Shown here: in pieces, positions 1-7,660 of the stretch
How the letters are laid out: each line of letters begins with the position of its first letter
Position numbering within the stretch: the first letter of the stretch is position 1
Origin: Actinomycetes bacterium
GTDB lineage: Bacteria; Actinomycetota; Acidimicrobiia; Acidimicrobiales; SZUA-35
Reading direction: 5' to 3'
DNA: 41,648 nucleotides
Assembly: GCA_024280015.1 (NCBI GenBank)
Contig: JAJRQY010000004.1
Span: 1 to 41,648 of the forward strand
Program-made: the position numbers and the translations under genes
Notes under the pieces: generated by a model
What the model was told of the DNA's origin: nothing
What the model saw: the letters and a program-made list of their open reading frames with translations, nothing else
The model's database searches: none

Positions 1-753
1 ACTTCTCCGGTTGCCGTCGGATCTTGGGAGGCCACTATTGATGCGCTCACTGGCGGAAACGCAACGGCTGCCAGTGTAAGGATTGCCGAACTGACGGTTG
101 GTTACCGAGTTCCAGCATCGATTCTTGAGGTTGCCAATCGCCTTCTGGTCGAGGTCGCACCTGAAGTCACTCCGGCGCGCTCGGTTCGTCCGGGTGGTGC
201 CCCTCCTCTGGTCGTTCGGACTGACGAGGCAGGACTGGGTGAGGCCGTCCTCAGCCAGCTCCTGGCCTTGAAGAATCGTGACGTTGTGGATGGTGATACT
301 GCGAAGGACGAGACAAGGAGAGAGACCAAGGTGGTGCAGAGCATCGCGGTGATCGGTGTCGCCACTGATCTGGATCAGGTTGAAGAAACCTTGAACGACT
401 ACTCGGCCAGGCAATCATCATCCAAGCAGTCATCATCCAGCCAGAGCACCGATGGATCTCTGGATGAGGACGTATCGCTAGAAGCGGTACGGGTCGGTCG
501 GGTCGGACTGCCTGGTGCTGATGCCATTGCGCTGGTCGAGCCGGGGCAGGTCAAGGGCCTGGAGTTTGACGCCGTTATTGTGGTCGAACCAGCAGCAATC
601 TTGGAGCTGGGGGTGCAGAGGGGATCAGGTAGTGATGGGAGTCACCAACAGGGCGGCCGACATCTCTATGTCAGCTTGACTCGGGCCGTTCAGCATCTGG
701 GCCTGGTTCACAGCAGGGACCTGCCGCCCCTGTTGGGTCTGGATCATCAGTAA
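1..753 (+). CDS. UvrD/HelD-like DNA helicase, C-terminal part (5' truncated)
   Basis: The frame is open from base 1 to the TAA at 751-753, so only the C-terminal ~250 residues of a superfamily 1 helicase are present. Visible motifs are a motif IV/V-type segment (ELTVGYRVPASILEVANRL), VEPGQVKGLEFDAVIVVEP, and the motif VI segment RHLYVSLTRAVQHLG, which carries the arginine that contacts ATP in this family. The closest family match is the HelD/AAA UvrD-like group, which in Gram-positive bacteria frees stalled RNA polymerase; a repair helicase is also possible. A Ser/Gln-rich insertion is built from two 15-bp repeats at 412-441. The gene converges on a possible small minus-strand gene, overlapping it by 83 bp. 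Confidence 0.82.
   Translation, partial: TSPVAVGSWEATIDALTGGNATAASVRIAELTVGYRVPASILEVANRLLVEVAPEVTPARSVRPGGAPPLVVRTDEAGLGEAVLSQLLALKNRDVVDGDTAKDETRRETKVVQSIAVIGVATDLDQVEETLNDYSARQSSSKQSSSSQSTDGSLDEDVSLEAVRVGRVGLPGADAIALVEPGQVKGLEFDAVIVVEPAAILELGVQRGSGSDGSHQQGGRHLYVSLTRAVQHLGLVHSRDLPPLLGLDHQ
412..441 (+). repeat. Two 15-bp direct repeats inside the helicase gene
   Basis: Two adjacent 15-bp units (412-426 and 427-441) differ at two positions and encode a Ser/Gln/Lys-rich run. The same 15-bp period recurs at several other sites in the window. Confidence 0.7.
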
Positions 754-937
754 GACTGGCCAGGGCTTCTGGTGAGTCAGGTACAGATACGCCAGGTACT
801 GGCGTGGTTGGCTTGTCGGCCAAAGCTGCTTCGGTAGGAAGGTCTGGCCAGCAGTCGGTGATCTCGTATTCTGGAATAGCTGGATCATCCTTCCAGAACA
901 TGAGCTTGTTGAGGCCTTGCTTGAACCAGTTCATCAT
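671..937 (-). CDS. Possible small hypothetical protein, 88 aa
   Basis: I do not recognise this gene. From the ATG at 937 it would encode 88 residues beginning MMNWFKQGLNKLMFWKDDP, then an acidic Pro/Asp-rich tail with no clear domain. It lies downstream of parE on the same strand and fills the otherwise empty 754-980 gap. Its 3' end overlaps the helicase gene antisense by 83 bp. The ribosome-binding site is weak (GGAC about 7 nt upstream). The N-terminal part looks protein-like, while the tail may just be antisense sequence of the helicase. It could equally be non-coding. Confidence 0.3.
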   Translation of the reverse strand: MMNWFKQGLNKLMFWKDDPAIPEYEITDCWPDLPTEAALADKPTTPVPGVSVPDSPEALASLTDDPDPTGAAGPCCEPGPDAERPESS

Positions 938-941
938 CGTC

Positions 942-1001
942 GTCCAGTAATCAGTCGTCCAGTGGTCAGATGTCCAGTGGTCAGATGTCCAATAGCTCAG
1001 G
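942..1001 (-). repeat. Four 15-bp tandem repeats spanning the parE stop codon
   Basis: On the plus strand four consecutive 15-bp units begin GTCCA (942, 957, 972, 987). The two central units are identical and the outer ones diverged. The parE stop (TGA, 983-981) lies inside the third unit, so the array crosses the end of the gene. Confidence 0.8.
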
Positions 1002-3014
1002 ATTGATGAGCCCCGAGTTGTCAACAATGTACTCCTTGCGGGTGGCAACATCATTTCCCATCAGGATGCTGAAGAGATTTGCCGCTTCCGTTGCCTCTTC
1101 CCCGTGCTTCATCGTCATTCGTTTGAGTACACGAGATTCTTGATTGAGGGTTGTCTCGGCCAACTCCTCGACATTCATCTCGCCCAAGCCCTTGAAACGC
1201 TTCCACTTGTTCAGTTCCACATTGTGTTCAGCTGAAAGCTGGTTGCGTTCCTCATCACTGAAGGCATACAGCTGTTTGCCTCGAACCTTGGTGGCAAACA
1301 GAGGGGGCTGAGCGGCGTAAACCTGCCCTGCCTCCAATAGTGGACGCATGTAGTGATAGATCAGGGTCAGAAGAAGGCAGCGTATGTGCGAGCCGTCAAC
1401 GTCGGCGTCGCACAAGATGATGATTCGTCCGTAACGGCAGTCTTCTAGCTTGAAATCACGGCCCGAACCGGCACCAATGGAAGTGATGAGGGCCTGGGCT
1501 TCGGTATTGTCGATCACTTGTTTGAGCGACGCCTTGCCCGCGTTGACGACCTTGCCCCGGAGCGGCAAGACCGCCATGATCTCCGAGTCACGTCCTTGCT
1601 TGGCTGGCCCTGCGGCGGAGTTTCCTTCCACGATCAATAGTTCGGCATCGGGGCCGTGCAGGCGACAATCAGCCAACTTGTCCGGCATTCCGTTGGAGGA
1701 AAGGCTGGAGGCCTTGCGGCGGGCGTCCAGCTGTTGCTTTGCCAGCACACGGTTCAGGATGGCTTGGGTCATCTTCTCCCGAAGACCATTGACGTGGACC
1801 TTGCGCCCGCCCCCGTTTACCCAATCGCTCAAGCCAAGCTTGGTCGCCTCATACACAAGCCGTTGAACTGGGGGAGTGCCGAGCTCTTGCTTGGTCTGAC
1901 CTTTGAACTGGGGTTCAGCGAAGACAACCTTGACCGCGGCAACCAGTCCTTCTTGCACATCGGCTGGAGTCGCCCGGTCATTTCCAGCCTTGGCCAGTTT
2001 CTTCAGCTTCTTGGTTTCCGCCAACAAGATGTCATTAGCCGCCTTGGTCAACCCACGTTCGAAGCCGGTGACATGGGTGCCGCCTTCGGATGTTGGGATG
2101 GTATTGACGAAGCTGACGATCTTGGTGTCGAATCCCTGGACCCAACGCATGGCGATATCAATGGTGCACTCGCGAACGACCTTGCTCATCTTGCCATCAA
2201 CGGGAACGGTCTCTTCGAAGGAGGACTCACTCTTGATGGTCAGGATGTCGGTGACTGGCTCGCCAACGGTGAGATAGTCGACGTAGTCGGCTAGGCCGCC
2301 AGCAGCAACAAAGTCCTCGGGGTCACGGCCTGCTCCACGCCGATCATGAAGCTTGATGTGGAGTCCGGGAACCAGGAAGCAAACCCGAGCAACATGGTCA
2401 CGGATTTGTTCGTATTCCAGGCGGGCATCGGGGTCGAAGATCTCCAGGTCTGGCCAGAATCTCACACGGGTTCCGGTGCGGCTCTTTGGCACTGCTTTGA
2501 CTTTGGCTAGCTTTGAACCAGGCTTGAACGTTCCCGACTTGAGGTAGTTCCCTGGTATCCGTTCGTTGAAGACCAGGCGCCAGGTTGCCGCTTCCCGATC
2601 GACCTCGGCCACGATTTTGGAGGCCAAGGCATTCACGACTGATGCACCAACCCCATGTAGACCACCCGAGGCCGAGTACGCGCCGGACCCGAACTTGCCA
2701 CCGGCATGCAGCTCGGTAAACACGATTTCCAGTGCGGTCCGGCCATCGGGCTTCTTGCCAATGGGGATGCCACGCCCATCATCGGTCACCTCGACTGAGC
2801 CGTCGCGGTGGAGCGTCACCTCAACGTGTGAAGCAAATCCTGCTGCTGCTTCATCGACACTATTGTCGATAATCTCCCAGACGAGGTGGTGGAGGCCCTC
2901 GGTGCCTGTTCCGCCAATGTACATTCCCGGCCGTTTGCGGACCGCGTCAAGCCCTTCGAGAATCTGGATTTGTGAAGCGTCGTAGTCAGACTTGGATGCC
3001 TTCTTCTTTACCAC
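981..3014 (-). CDS. parE: DNA topoisomerase IV subunit B (ParE-like)
   Basis: ATPase and TOPRIM subunit of a type IIA topoisomerase, 677 aa, acting with the ParC-like subunit encoded just upstream. It shows the GHKL ATPase fold near the N-terminus (EIIDNSVDEA, DDGRGIP, GGLHGVGASVVNAL), the transducer domain, then the TOPRIM metal-binding motifs EGNSAAG and DADVDGSHI, and the conserved KRFKGLGEMN near the C-terminus. Wording such as RVRFWPDLEIF and the ~680-aa length favour ParE over the longer GyrB. The GTG start at 3014 overlaps the ParC stop by 7 bp, implying translational coupling. No dnaA, dnaN or recF lies nearby, so this is not the usual oriC gyrBA cluster. Annotation as a second gyrase B remains possible. 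Confidence 0.92.
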   Translation of the reverse strand: MVKKKASKSDYDASQIQILEGLDAVRKRPGMYIGGTGTEGLHHLVWEIIDNSVDEAAAGFASHVEVTLHRDGSVEVTDDGRGIPIGKKPDGRTALEIVFTELHAGGKFGSGAYSASGGLHGVGASVVNALASKIVAEVDREAATWRLVFNERIPGNYLKSGTFKPGSKLAKVKAVPKSRTGTRVRFWPDLEIFDPDARLEYEQIRDHVARVCFLVPGLHIKLHDRRGAGRDPEDFVAAGGLADYVDYLTVGEPVTDILTIKSESSFEETVPVDGKMSKVVRECTIDIAMRWVQGFDTKIVSFVNTIPTSEGGTHVTGFERGLTKAANDILLAETKKLKKLAKAGNDRATPADVQEGLVAAVKVVFAEPQFKGQTKQELGTPPVQRLVYEATKLGLSDWVNGGGRKVHVNGLREKMTQAILNRVLAKQQLDARRKASSLSSNGMPDKLADCRLHGPDAELLIVEGNSAAGPAKQGRDSEIMAVLPLRGKVVNAGKASLKQVIDNTEAQALITSIGAGSGRDFKLEDCRYGRIIILCDADVDGSHIRCLLLTLIYHYMRPLLEAGQVYAAQPPLFATKVRGKQLYAFSDEERNQLSAEHNVELNKWKRFKGLGEMNVEELAETTLNQESRVLKRMTMKHGEEATEAANLFSILMGNDVATRKEYIVDNSGLINPELLDI

Positions 3015-5440
3015 CGTAGGGCTCCTACCTGAAGAATTCGATGAGGTGTCGTGCTACAGAAACCGTCGCGCCGGGTTGGCCGCAGGCCGATGGACTGTGG
3101 TGTGTTGTCTGGCTTGGTTGGAGAGTCAGCCTGACCGACAATGGCGACGATCCGATCCGGCTTGCCGATCCAGGCATAGTCGATGCGGCTCTCATCTCGG
3201 AACTTGGTCAATCGCACGCCTCCACCTCCTCGTCCCTTGCTGGGGATTTCAGCAACGTCAGTTGACTTTGCCGTTCCCTTGTTGGTGACGGAGATGATGA
3301 CCGCTCCATTACTGGCTAGCCCGGCGCCGATAACTCTTGCGGTTCCCTTGAGTCCCATGCCAGCTACACCTTTTGCCGCGGCACCCTGGACACTGATGTT
3401 CGAGACTGGTGTTCGGAGTGCTTGTGCATCTGAGGTGATCATGAGCAACTCGTCATCGGACGCACAAGGCAGAACAGCAATGAGCTTGTCTGGATCGACC
3501 AGCTTCATCACCAGGCGCCCGTGCGATACGTTAACGATGACCTCGAGCTCGACCCGTTTGACCATGCCGCTGGCAGTGACCATCAGGAGTGGGTCTCCGG
3601 TTGGCTTGTCGTCAAGGATGCTCAGAACTGTTTCCCCGCGATCGGCGGAGAAGACCTCGGAGGCATCCTTGCCTCGGCTTCGTCCGCCGACTTCGGGCAG
3701 GTCGAAGGCCGAAACCCGCAGTAGTCGTCCAGTGGACGTGATGGCGAGCACCTGGTTGCGGAGACTGCTGACAGCCACCGAAGAAATGACGTCGTGGCGG
3801 CCGGGGCTATAGGAGCGAGAGGAGCCAACCGGCTCTCGGCCAATAATTCCAGAGGCCGAGAGCGTGACTACACATGGATCATCTGGCATCTCGGCTGCAA
3901 CTTCTTGCTCCAGTTCTGCCAGGACCGGTACCTCGTCGCTGCCAATGATTCGGGAGCGACGAGCTTTGCCGTATTTGTTGGCAATCTCGCCAAGTTCCTT
4001 GATAATGGTGGTTCGCTGTCGTTGTTCAGATCCGAGGATCTGTTCAAGCTTGGCGATGATCTCCAAGAGTTCGGTCCGGCGAGCAACAATCTCGTCATAG
4101 GCAAGCTCGGTGAGGCGACGAAGCCTTAGCTCCAGAATGTAGTCGGCTTGGACCTCGCTCAGTTTGAGTTGCTCCATCAAGCCGGCACGGGCTTGGGGGG
4201 TATCGCTGGCGTTGCGGATGATGGAAACAACAAGGTCAATATTGTCGATGGCGATGACGAAGCCGTCGAGTCGGTGCATCTCGATCTGGGCCTGGCTGAG
4301 TCGGTACTGGGACCGCTTGACCACCATGTCCAGGCGGTGGGTGATGTAGTGATTGCAGAGGTCATAGATGCCGAGCGTGGTCGGGACTCCATCGACCAGA
4401 ACCACGTTATTGATGCCGAAGGTTTCCTCAAGTGGGGTGAGCTTGTACAGCTTCTGGAGGAGGAGGTCCGGCCGGATACCAGTCTTGCATTCGATGACCA
4501 GGCGCAGGCCAGACTTGCGGTCAGACAGGTTCTTGAGATCGGAGATTCCCGTGAGCTTGCCGTTGTTGACAAGCTCTTTGATCTTGGTGATCACTCGTTC
4601 TGCGCCAACCAGGTAGGGCAGTTCGGTGATGACGATGCCTTGGCGAGTCCGGGTGACGTCGACGATTTCAGCAGTGGCCCGGATTCGGAACGTTCCTCGG
4701 CCTGTTTCATACGCGGTACGGAGGTCTTCGTCGACAACGATACCGCCGGTGGCAAAGTCGGGGCCTGGCAGCACGGCCATGATCTGGTCGATGGTCGGTT
4801 TTGGCCGTCGCTGGCTCATGACGAGCTTGATTGCTTCATAGACCTCAAGCAAGTTGTGGGTCGGCATGTTGGTGGCCATGCCGACGGCGATGCCGGTTGT
4901 TCCGTTGACCAAGAGGTTAGGAAGCAGCGCCGGGAGGTAGGCGGGTTCTTCCAGTTCCCCGTCATAGGTCGGCCGGAACTCGACCGTTTCCTCCTCGATC
5001 TCGCCCAATAGATCTAAGGCGGCGGGTGTGAGCTTGCACTCGGTATAGCGGTAGGCGGCGGGAGGATCATCCAGGCTGCCAAAGTTGCCTTGGGGGTCGA
5101 TGAGGGTGACAGGCCGTGAGAAGTCTTGACCCATCCGTACCAGGGTGTCATAGATGGCACTGTCGCCGTGTGGGTGGAACTTGGCCATGACGTCACCGAC
5201 GACATGGGCACATTTGCGGTGGGGGCGATCGGGGTAGAGCCGCATCTCTCGCATCGAGTACAAGATTCGACGCTGGACTGGCTTGAGTCCATCGCGAACG
5301 TCAGGAATAGCGCGCGAGGTGATAACGGAGAGTGAGTAGGCAAGGAACGAGTCGCTGAGTTCCTCAGAGACAGGAACATCGACTACTTCTCGAGCGAACG
5401 GCAGCAGCTCTCGTTGGTGCGGGCGGCCTTTTGGTGCCAT
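3008..5440 (-). CDS. parC: DNA topoisomerase IV subunit A (ParC/GyrA-like)
   Basis: DNA-cleaving subunit of the type IIA topoisomerase, 810 aa, partner of the downstream ParE. The winged-helix region carries the catalytic tyrosine in RYTE (Tyr132). The quinolone-determining region HPHGDSAIYD has Ser94 and Asp98 at the positions of E. coli GyrA Ser83 and Asp87, that is the sensitive-type residues. The C-terminal third has beta-pinwheel-like repeats (GRSRGKDA, GVAGMGLKG, SKGRGGGGVR) without a clear QRRGGKG GyrA box, which supports ParC. The last ~40 residues are low in similarity and Pro/Arg-rich. The ATG at 5440 has a GAGG ribosome-binding site 7 nt upstream. The 5441-5686 leader holds a LexA-like palindrome and a short repeat. 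Confidence 0.9.
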   Translation of the reverse strand: MAPKGRPHQRELLPFAREVVDVPVSEELSDSFLAYSLSVITSRAIPDVRDGLKPVQRRILYSMREMRLYPDRPHRKCAHVVGDVMAKFHPHGDSAIYDTLVRMGQDFSRPVTLIDPQGNFGSLDDPPAAYRYTECKLTPAALDLLGEIEEETVEFRPTYDGELEEPAYLPALLPNLLVNGTTGIAVGMATNMPTHNLLEVYEAIKLVMSQRRPKPTIDQIMAVLPGPDFATGGIVVDEDLRTAYETGRGTFRIRATAEIVDVTRTRQGIVITELPYLVGAERVITKIKELVNNGKLTGISDLKNLSDRKSGLRLVIECKTGIRPDLLLQKLYKLTPLEETFGINNVVLVDGVPTTLGIYDLCNHYITHRLDMVVKRSQYRLSQAQIEMHRLDGFVIAIDNIDLVVSIIRNASDTPQARAGLMEQLKLSEVQADYILELRLRRLTELAYDEIVARRTELLEIIAKLEQILGSEQRQRTTIIKELGEIANKYGKARRSRIIGSDEVPVLAELEQEVAAEMPDDPCVVTLSASGIIGREPVGSSRSYSPGRHDVISSVAVSSLRNQVLAITSTGRLLRVSAFDLPEVGGRSRGKDASEVFSADRGETVLSILDDKPTGDPLLMVTASGMVKRVELEVIVNVSHGRLVMKLVDPDKLIAVLPCASDDELLMITSDAQALRTPVSNISVQGAAAKGVAGMGLKGTARVIGAGLASNGAVIISVTNKGTAKSTDVAEIPSKGRGGGGVRLTKFRDESRIDYAWIGKPDRIVAIVGQADSPTKPDNTPQSIGLRPTRRDGFCSTTPHRILQVGALRW

Positions 5441-5553
5441 GAAATCCTCTTCGGGGCAAACGGAACGGGTTGTGTATGGACGGGGAACGCTGTGCTTCCT
5501 GAAATGGCTTCAGGAAAGCTATCGGGCGGGTGATCTAGGTCGCCCTATAGTAG

Positions 5554-5567
5554 CGAACGTGCGTTCC
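5554..5567. promoter_or_regulatory. Candidate LexA (SOS) box upstream of parC
   Basis: The sequence CGAACGTGCGTTCC matches the Gram-positive/actinobacterial LexA consensus CGAAC-N4-GTTCG at 9 of 10 defined bases. It lies about 115 bp upstream of the parC start and next to TACTAT (5552-5547, minus strand), a plausible -10 element. Repression by LexA is inferred; the sequence match is observed. Confidence 0.5.
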
Positions 5568-5638
5568 CAGACGCGACACATCGACGACCCAATTTGCGGA
5601 CCCGCTAAGGACGGCACTGGATCGCCGATGAGTCGACG

Positions 5639-5662
5639 ATGTGTATGAAAATGTGTATGAAA
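5639..5662. repeat. Two identical 12-bp tandem repeats
   Basis: ATGTGTATGAAA occurs twice in direct succession in the 5441-5686 gap between parC and the small RHH-like gene. Confidence 0.75.
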
Positions 5663-5686
5663 ATGAAGGTGGGAAAAAGCGACTAG

Positions 5687-5923
5687 TTAGCGGCGGCGAC
5701 GGCGACGGCGAGCGTCAATCTTGCGAGCCGACTTCACCACTGTGTTAAGGCGATCTTTCATCTGCTCAGCACTTTGTGCGGTCTCAAGATCAAGTTCCGG
5801 GGCGAGGGCTTCGAGAATGGCGCTCACGCTCACTCCCTGCTCGGCAGCGAACTCGTGCCATTGGTCGTGGGCGTCATCACTGACGTATGCATGTAGGGCT
5901 TTGCGCCCGTTGTCTTCTGACAT
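5687..5923 (-). CDS. Small ribbon-helix-helix-like protein, 78 aa
   Basis: A short basic protein. The N-terminal half (LHAYVSDDAHDQWHEFAAEQ, then a GVSVSAILEALA helix) reads like the beta-strand plus two helices of RHH/CopG-type DNA-binding domains. A linker with many charged residues follows, and the protein ends in a run of arginines. That suggests nucleic-acid binding, but I cannot name a target. The ATG at 5923 has a good ribosome-binding site (AAAGGA, about 8 nt upstream). It is a single gene between parC and the mycoredoxin-like gene on the same strand. The function is inferred from fold resemblance only. Confidence 0.65.
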   Translation of the reverse strand: MSEDNGRKALHAYVSDDAHDQWHEFAAEQGVSVSAILEALAPELDLETAQSAEQMKDRLNTVVKSARKIDARRRRRRR

Positions 5924-6035
5924 CGGTCGGTTCCTTTGGGTTGACGGCGGCTATCAGCGAAAGAATTTGCGTTGTCCCTAATACCTTCGGTTCCACGGCC
6001 GAGGAATTGATGGAACTGCGTCAACTTTCGTGTTG

Positions 6036-6437
6036 CTAGTTGGACAGTATACGCCCAAGCAGCTTGCCGAGTGGCCCTGCTTGTGGCTCAACCTTTGATC
6101 CAACAAGGCTTTCCAGCTGTTCAGTGGTCAAAGTCTGCTCAGATTCTTCCTTGATTGCTTGCATGATTTGCCCCATCTTGGGATTTACCAGTCCTTGGGA
6201 CCCGACGCGTACAGTCGGAACGACCTCGTTTCCATCAGCAACGTTGCGCACGTATTCCCCTGCTTCTGGATCTTCCCAGATGTTGCGCTTGTCGTATGCC
6301 AGACCGCTTTTCTTCATTGATCGGTCCAGAGTCATGCAGAACGGGCATCCGGGCCGCCAGAAGACGGTGATCGGTGGTAGCTCGGGAGTTGCTGGTTGTT
6401 CTGCGGCATCCATCGGAGCCGGGTCTTTGCTAGTCAT
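6036..6437 (-). CDS. Mycoredoxin-like glutaredoxin family protein
   Basis: A thioredoxin-fold oxidoreductase of about 133 aa from the ATG at 6437. The active site CPFC (Cys31, Cys34) follows the strand ITVFWRPG, and the cis-proline motif VVPTV and the TNP-like element LVNP are in place. This arrangement matches actinobacterial mycoredoxin-1, which reduces mycothiol mixed disulfides, although that enzyme usually has CGYC. A polar ~20-residue extension precedes the fold, and a C-terminal tail of unknown role follows it. The start is ambiguous: a 15-bp repeat places GTG codons at 6467 and 6452 in frame ahead of this ATG, each preceded or followed by GAAGAAAA. The gene starts 20-50 bp after the AI-2E permease stop, so the two are probably co-transcribed. 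Confidence 0.82.
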   Translation of the reverse strand: MTSKDPAPMDAAEQPATPELPPITVFWRPGCPFCMTLDRSMKKSGLAYDKRNIWEDPEAGEYVRNVADGNEVVPTVRVGSQGLVNPKMGQIMQAIKEESEQTLTTEQLESLVGSKVEPQAGPLGKLLGRILSN

Positions 6438-6467
6438 GTTTTCTTCAGTCACATTTTCTTCAGTCAC
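6438..6467 (-). repeat. 15-bp duplication creating three successive start codons
   Basis: On the minus strand the unit GTGACTGAAGAAAAY occurs twice (6467-6453, 6452-6438) and runs into the ATGACT of the mycoredoxin-like gene. Each junction pairs a purine-rich GAAGAAAA with a GTG or ATG, so a translation start signal has been duplicated. Confidence 0.75.
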
Positions 6468-6486
6468 CCAGGCAGTAACCCCGAAA

Positions 6487-7647
6487 TCATGCTGAATCTT
6501 CCCGAAGGAGCTTGCTTTCGACCACGTCGTGGCGGTGGATGTAAGCCCCAACAAAGCCCTGAGCGGTGGCTACGAAAGGCAAGGCCAGCAGGGCGCCGGT
6601 CGCGCCTAGCAAGCTGGTCCCGGCCAGCACCGCAGCGATCGAGACGGCTGGGTGCATTTCCAAGGTCTGGGCCGTGATCCGGGGCTGCAAGATGTAGTTC
6701 TCTATCTGTTGATAGATGATGATGATGGCCAGCACCCAGAGCGCCTTCGATGGTTGCACCCCAAGGGCGACCAGGATGGGAAGAACTCCGGCTAGGTAGG
6801 TTCCGAGAGTTGGAATGAACTGGGACACCAGGCCGACCCAGAGCGCAAGGGCGATTGGTGACGGAAGACCGAGGATTGAAAAGGCGACCCAATGCACAAG
6901 TGCTGAGGCCGCTCCCAGAATGAAACGGGAAGAAATGTAGGCCCCGGTCTTGGAGATGGCCAGTTCCCAAACTCGGAGGACTTCGTGTTGTCGTGCGGGT
7001 GGAAGAACAGAACAGATGGTTCGTCGGAGCCTTGGACCGTCGGCGGTGAGGTAGAAGACGAAGAGCAGGATGGTCAATGCTTGAAAGAGCAAGCTGGCAA
7101 TTCCGGTGCCCGTGGCCAGGAGGCGGTCAGCAATTGTCCCCGCTAACTTGCTTGCCGTTCCGCCGTCCTGAAACTGGCTTGTGAAGTCATCGGTCTGAAG
7201 CTCGATACCAAACCGGTTCTCGATCCACGCCTGACCACTTGTCATGTACCCGGGTAATTCATCGACAAGATCGGTCAGTTGGTTGGCGACTAGGTCACCA
7301 ATGACGGCAAGGAACCCCAGCGCCCCGACGATGAGGGCTAGCAGGGATAGGCCAGTTGCCGCACCGCGGCTGATGCCCCGTTTCTCCATCTTGTCGACTA
7401 CTGGTTCGAGAGCGAAGGAAATGAACAAGGCCAACAGGATCTGGATGAGGAGACCATCCAGCTTGTTGATGAGGAGTAACAGAACCCACAGACCAACCAG
7501 TACGCCCCACCAGGCGAAGATGGCCTTACGAATCAGCGTGGGCCAGTGATGGACAGAGACTGGCGGACCCTGAGCGTGAGGTGACTCAGCATCGGACCCT
7601 CCAGCGTCTGGGGGTTGTTCATCTGTTGTCTGGTGGTCAGAACCCAT
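6487..7647 (-). CDS. AI-2E family transporter (UPF0118/PerM-like permease)
   Basis: A polytopic membrane protein of 386 aa. A hydrophilic N-terminus of ~35 residues precedes several membrane helices (FAWWGVLVGLWVLLLLI, then the RGAATGLSLLALIVGALGF region). A large soluble insertion follows at residues ~110-170, and then the conserved C-terminal core with GLVSQFIPTLGTYLAGVLPI and QQIENYILQPRI. These last motifs are diagnostic of the AI-2E exporter/PerM family. The substrate is not known here; members have been linked to autoinducer-2 export or Na+/H+ exchange. It sits between the site-2 protease gene (13 bp gap) and the mycoredoxin-like gene on the same strand, which suggests one transcript. 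Confidence 0.9.
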   Translation of the reverse strand: MGSDHQTTDEQPPDAGGSDAESPHAQGPPVSVHHWPTLIRKAIFAWWGVLVGLWVLLLLINKLDGLLIQILLALFISFALEPVVDKMEKRGISRGAATGLSLLALIVGALGFLAVIGDLVANQLTDLVDELPGYMTSGQAWIENRFGIELQTDDFTSQFQDGGTASKLAGTIADRLLATGTGIASLLFQALTILLFVFYLTADGPRLRRTICSVLPPARQHEVLRVWELAISKTGAYISSRFILGAASALVHWVAFSILGLPSPIALALWVGLVSQFIPTLGTYLAGVLPILVALGVQPSKALWVLAIIIIYQQIENYILQPRITAQTLEMHPAVSIAAVLAGTSLLGATGALLALPFVATAQGFVGAYIHRHDVVESKLLREDSA

Positions 7648-7660
7648 CTCGAGAAAGAGA

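Noticed and set aside
1656-2294. A 212-codon open frame on the plus strand inside parE
   Set aside because: It lies opposite conserved ParE coding sequence and has no protein-like features of its own.
4148-5011. A 287-codon open frame on the plus strand inside parC
   Set aside because: It is antisense to the highly conserved ParC core, has no recognisable domain and an acidic, shadow-like composition.
981-5440. The oriC gyrBA operon
   Set aside because: No dnaA, dnaN or recF is present, gene order is parC then parE, and the sequences resemble ParE/ParC more than GyrB/GyrA.
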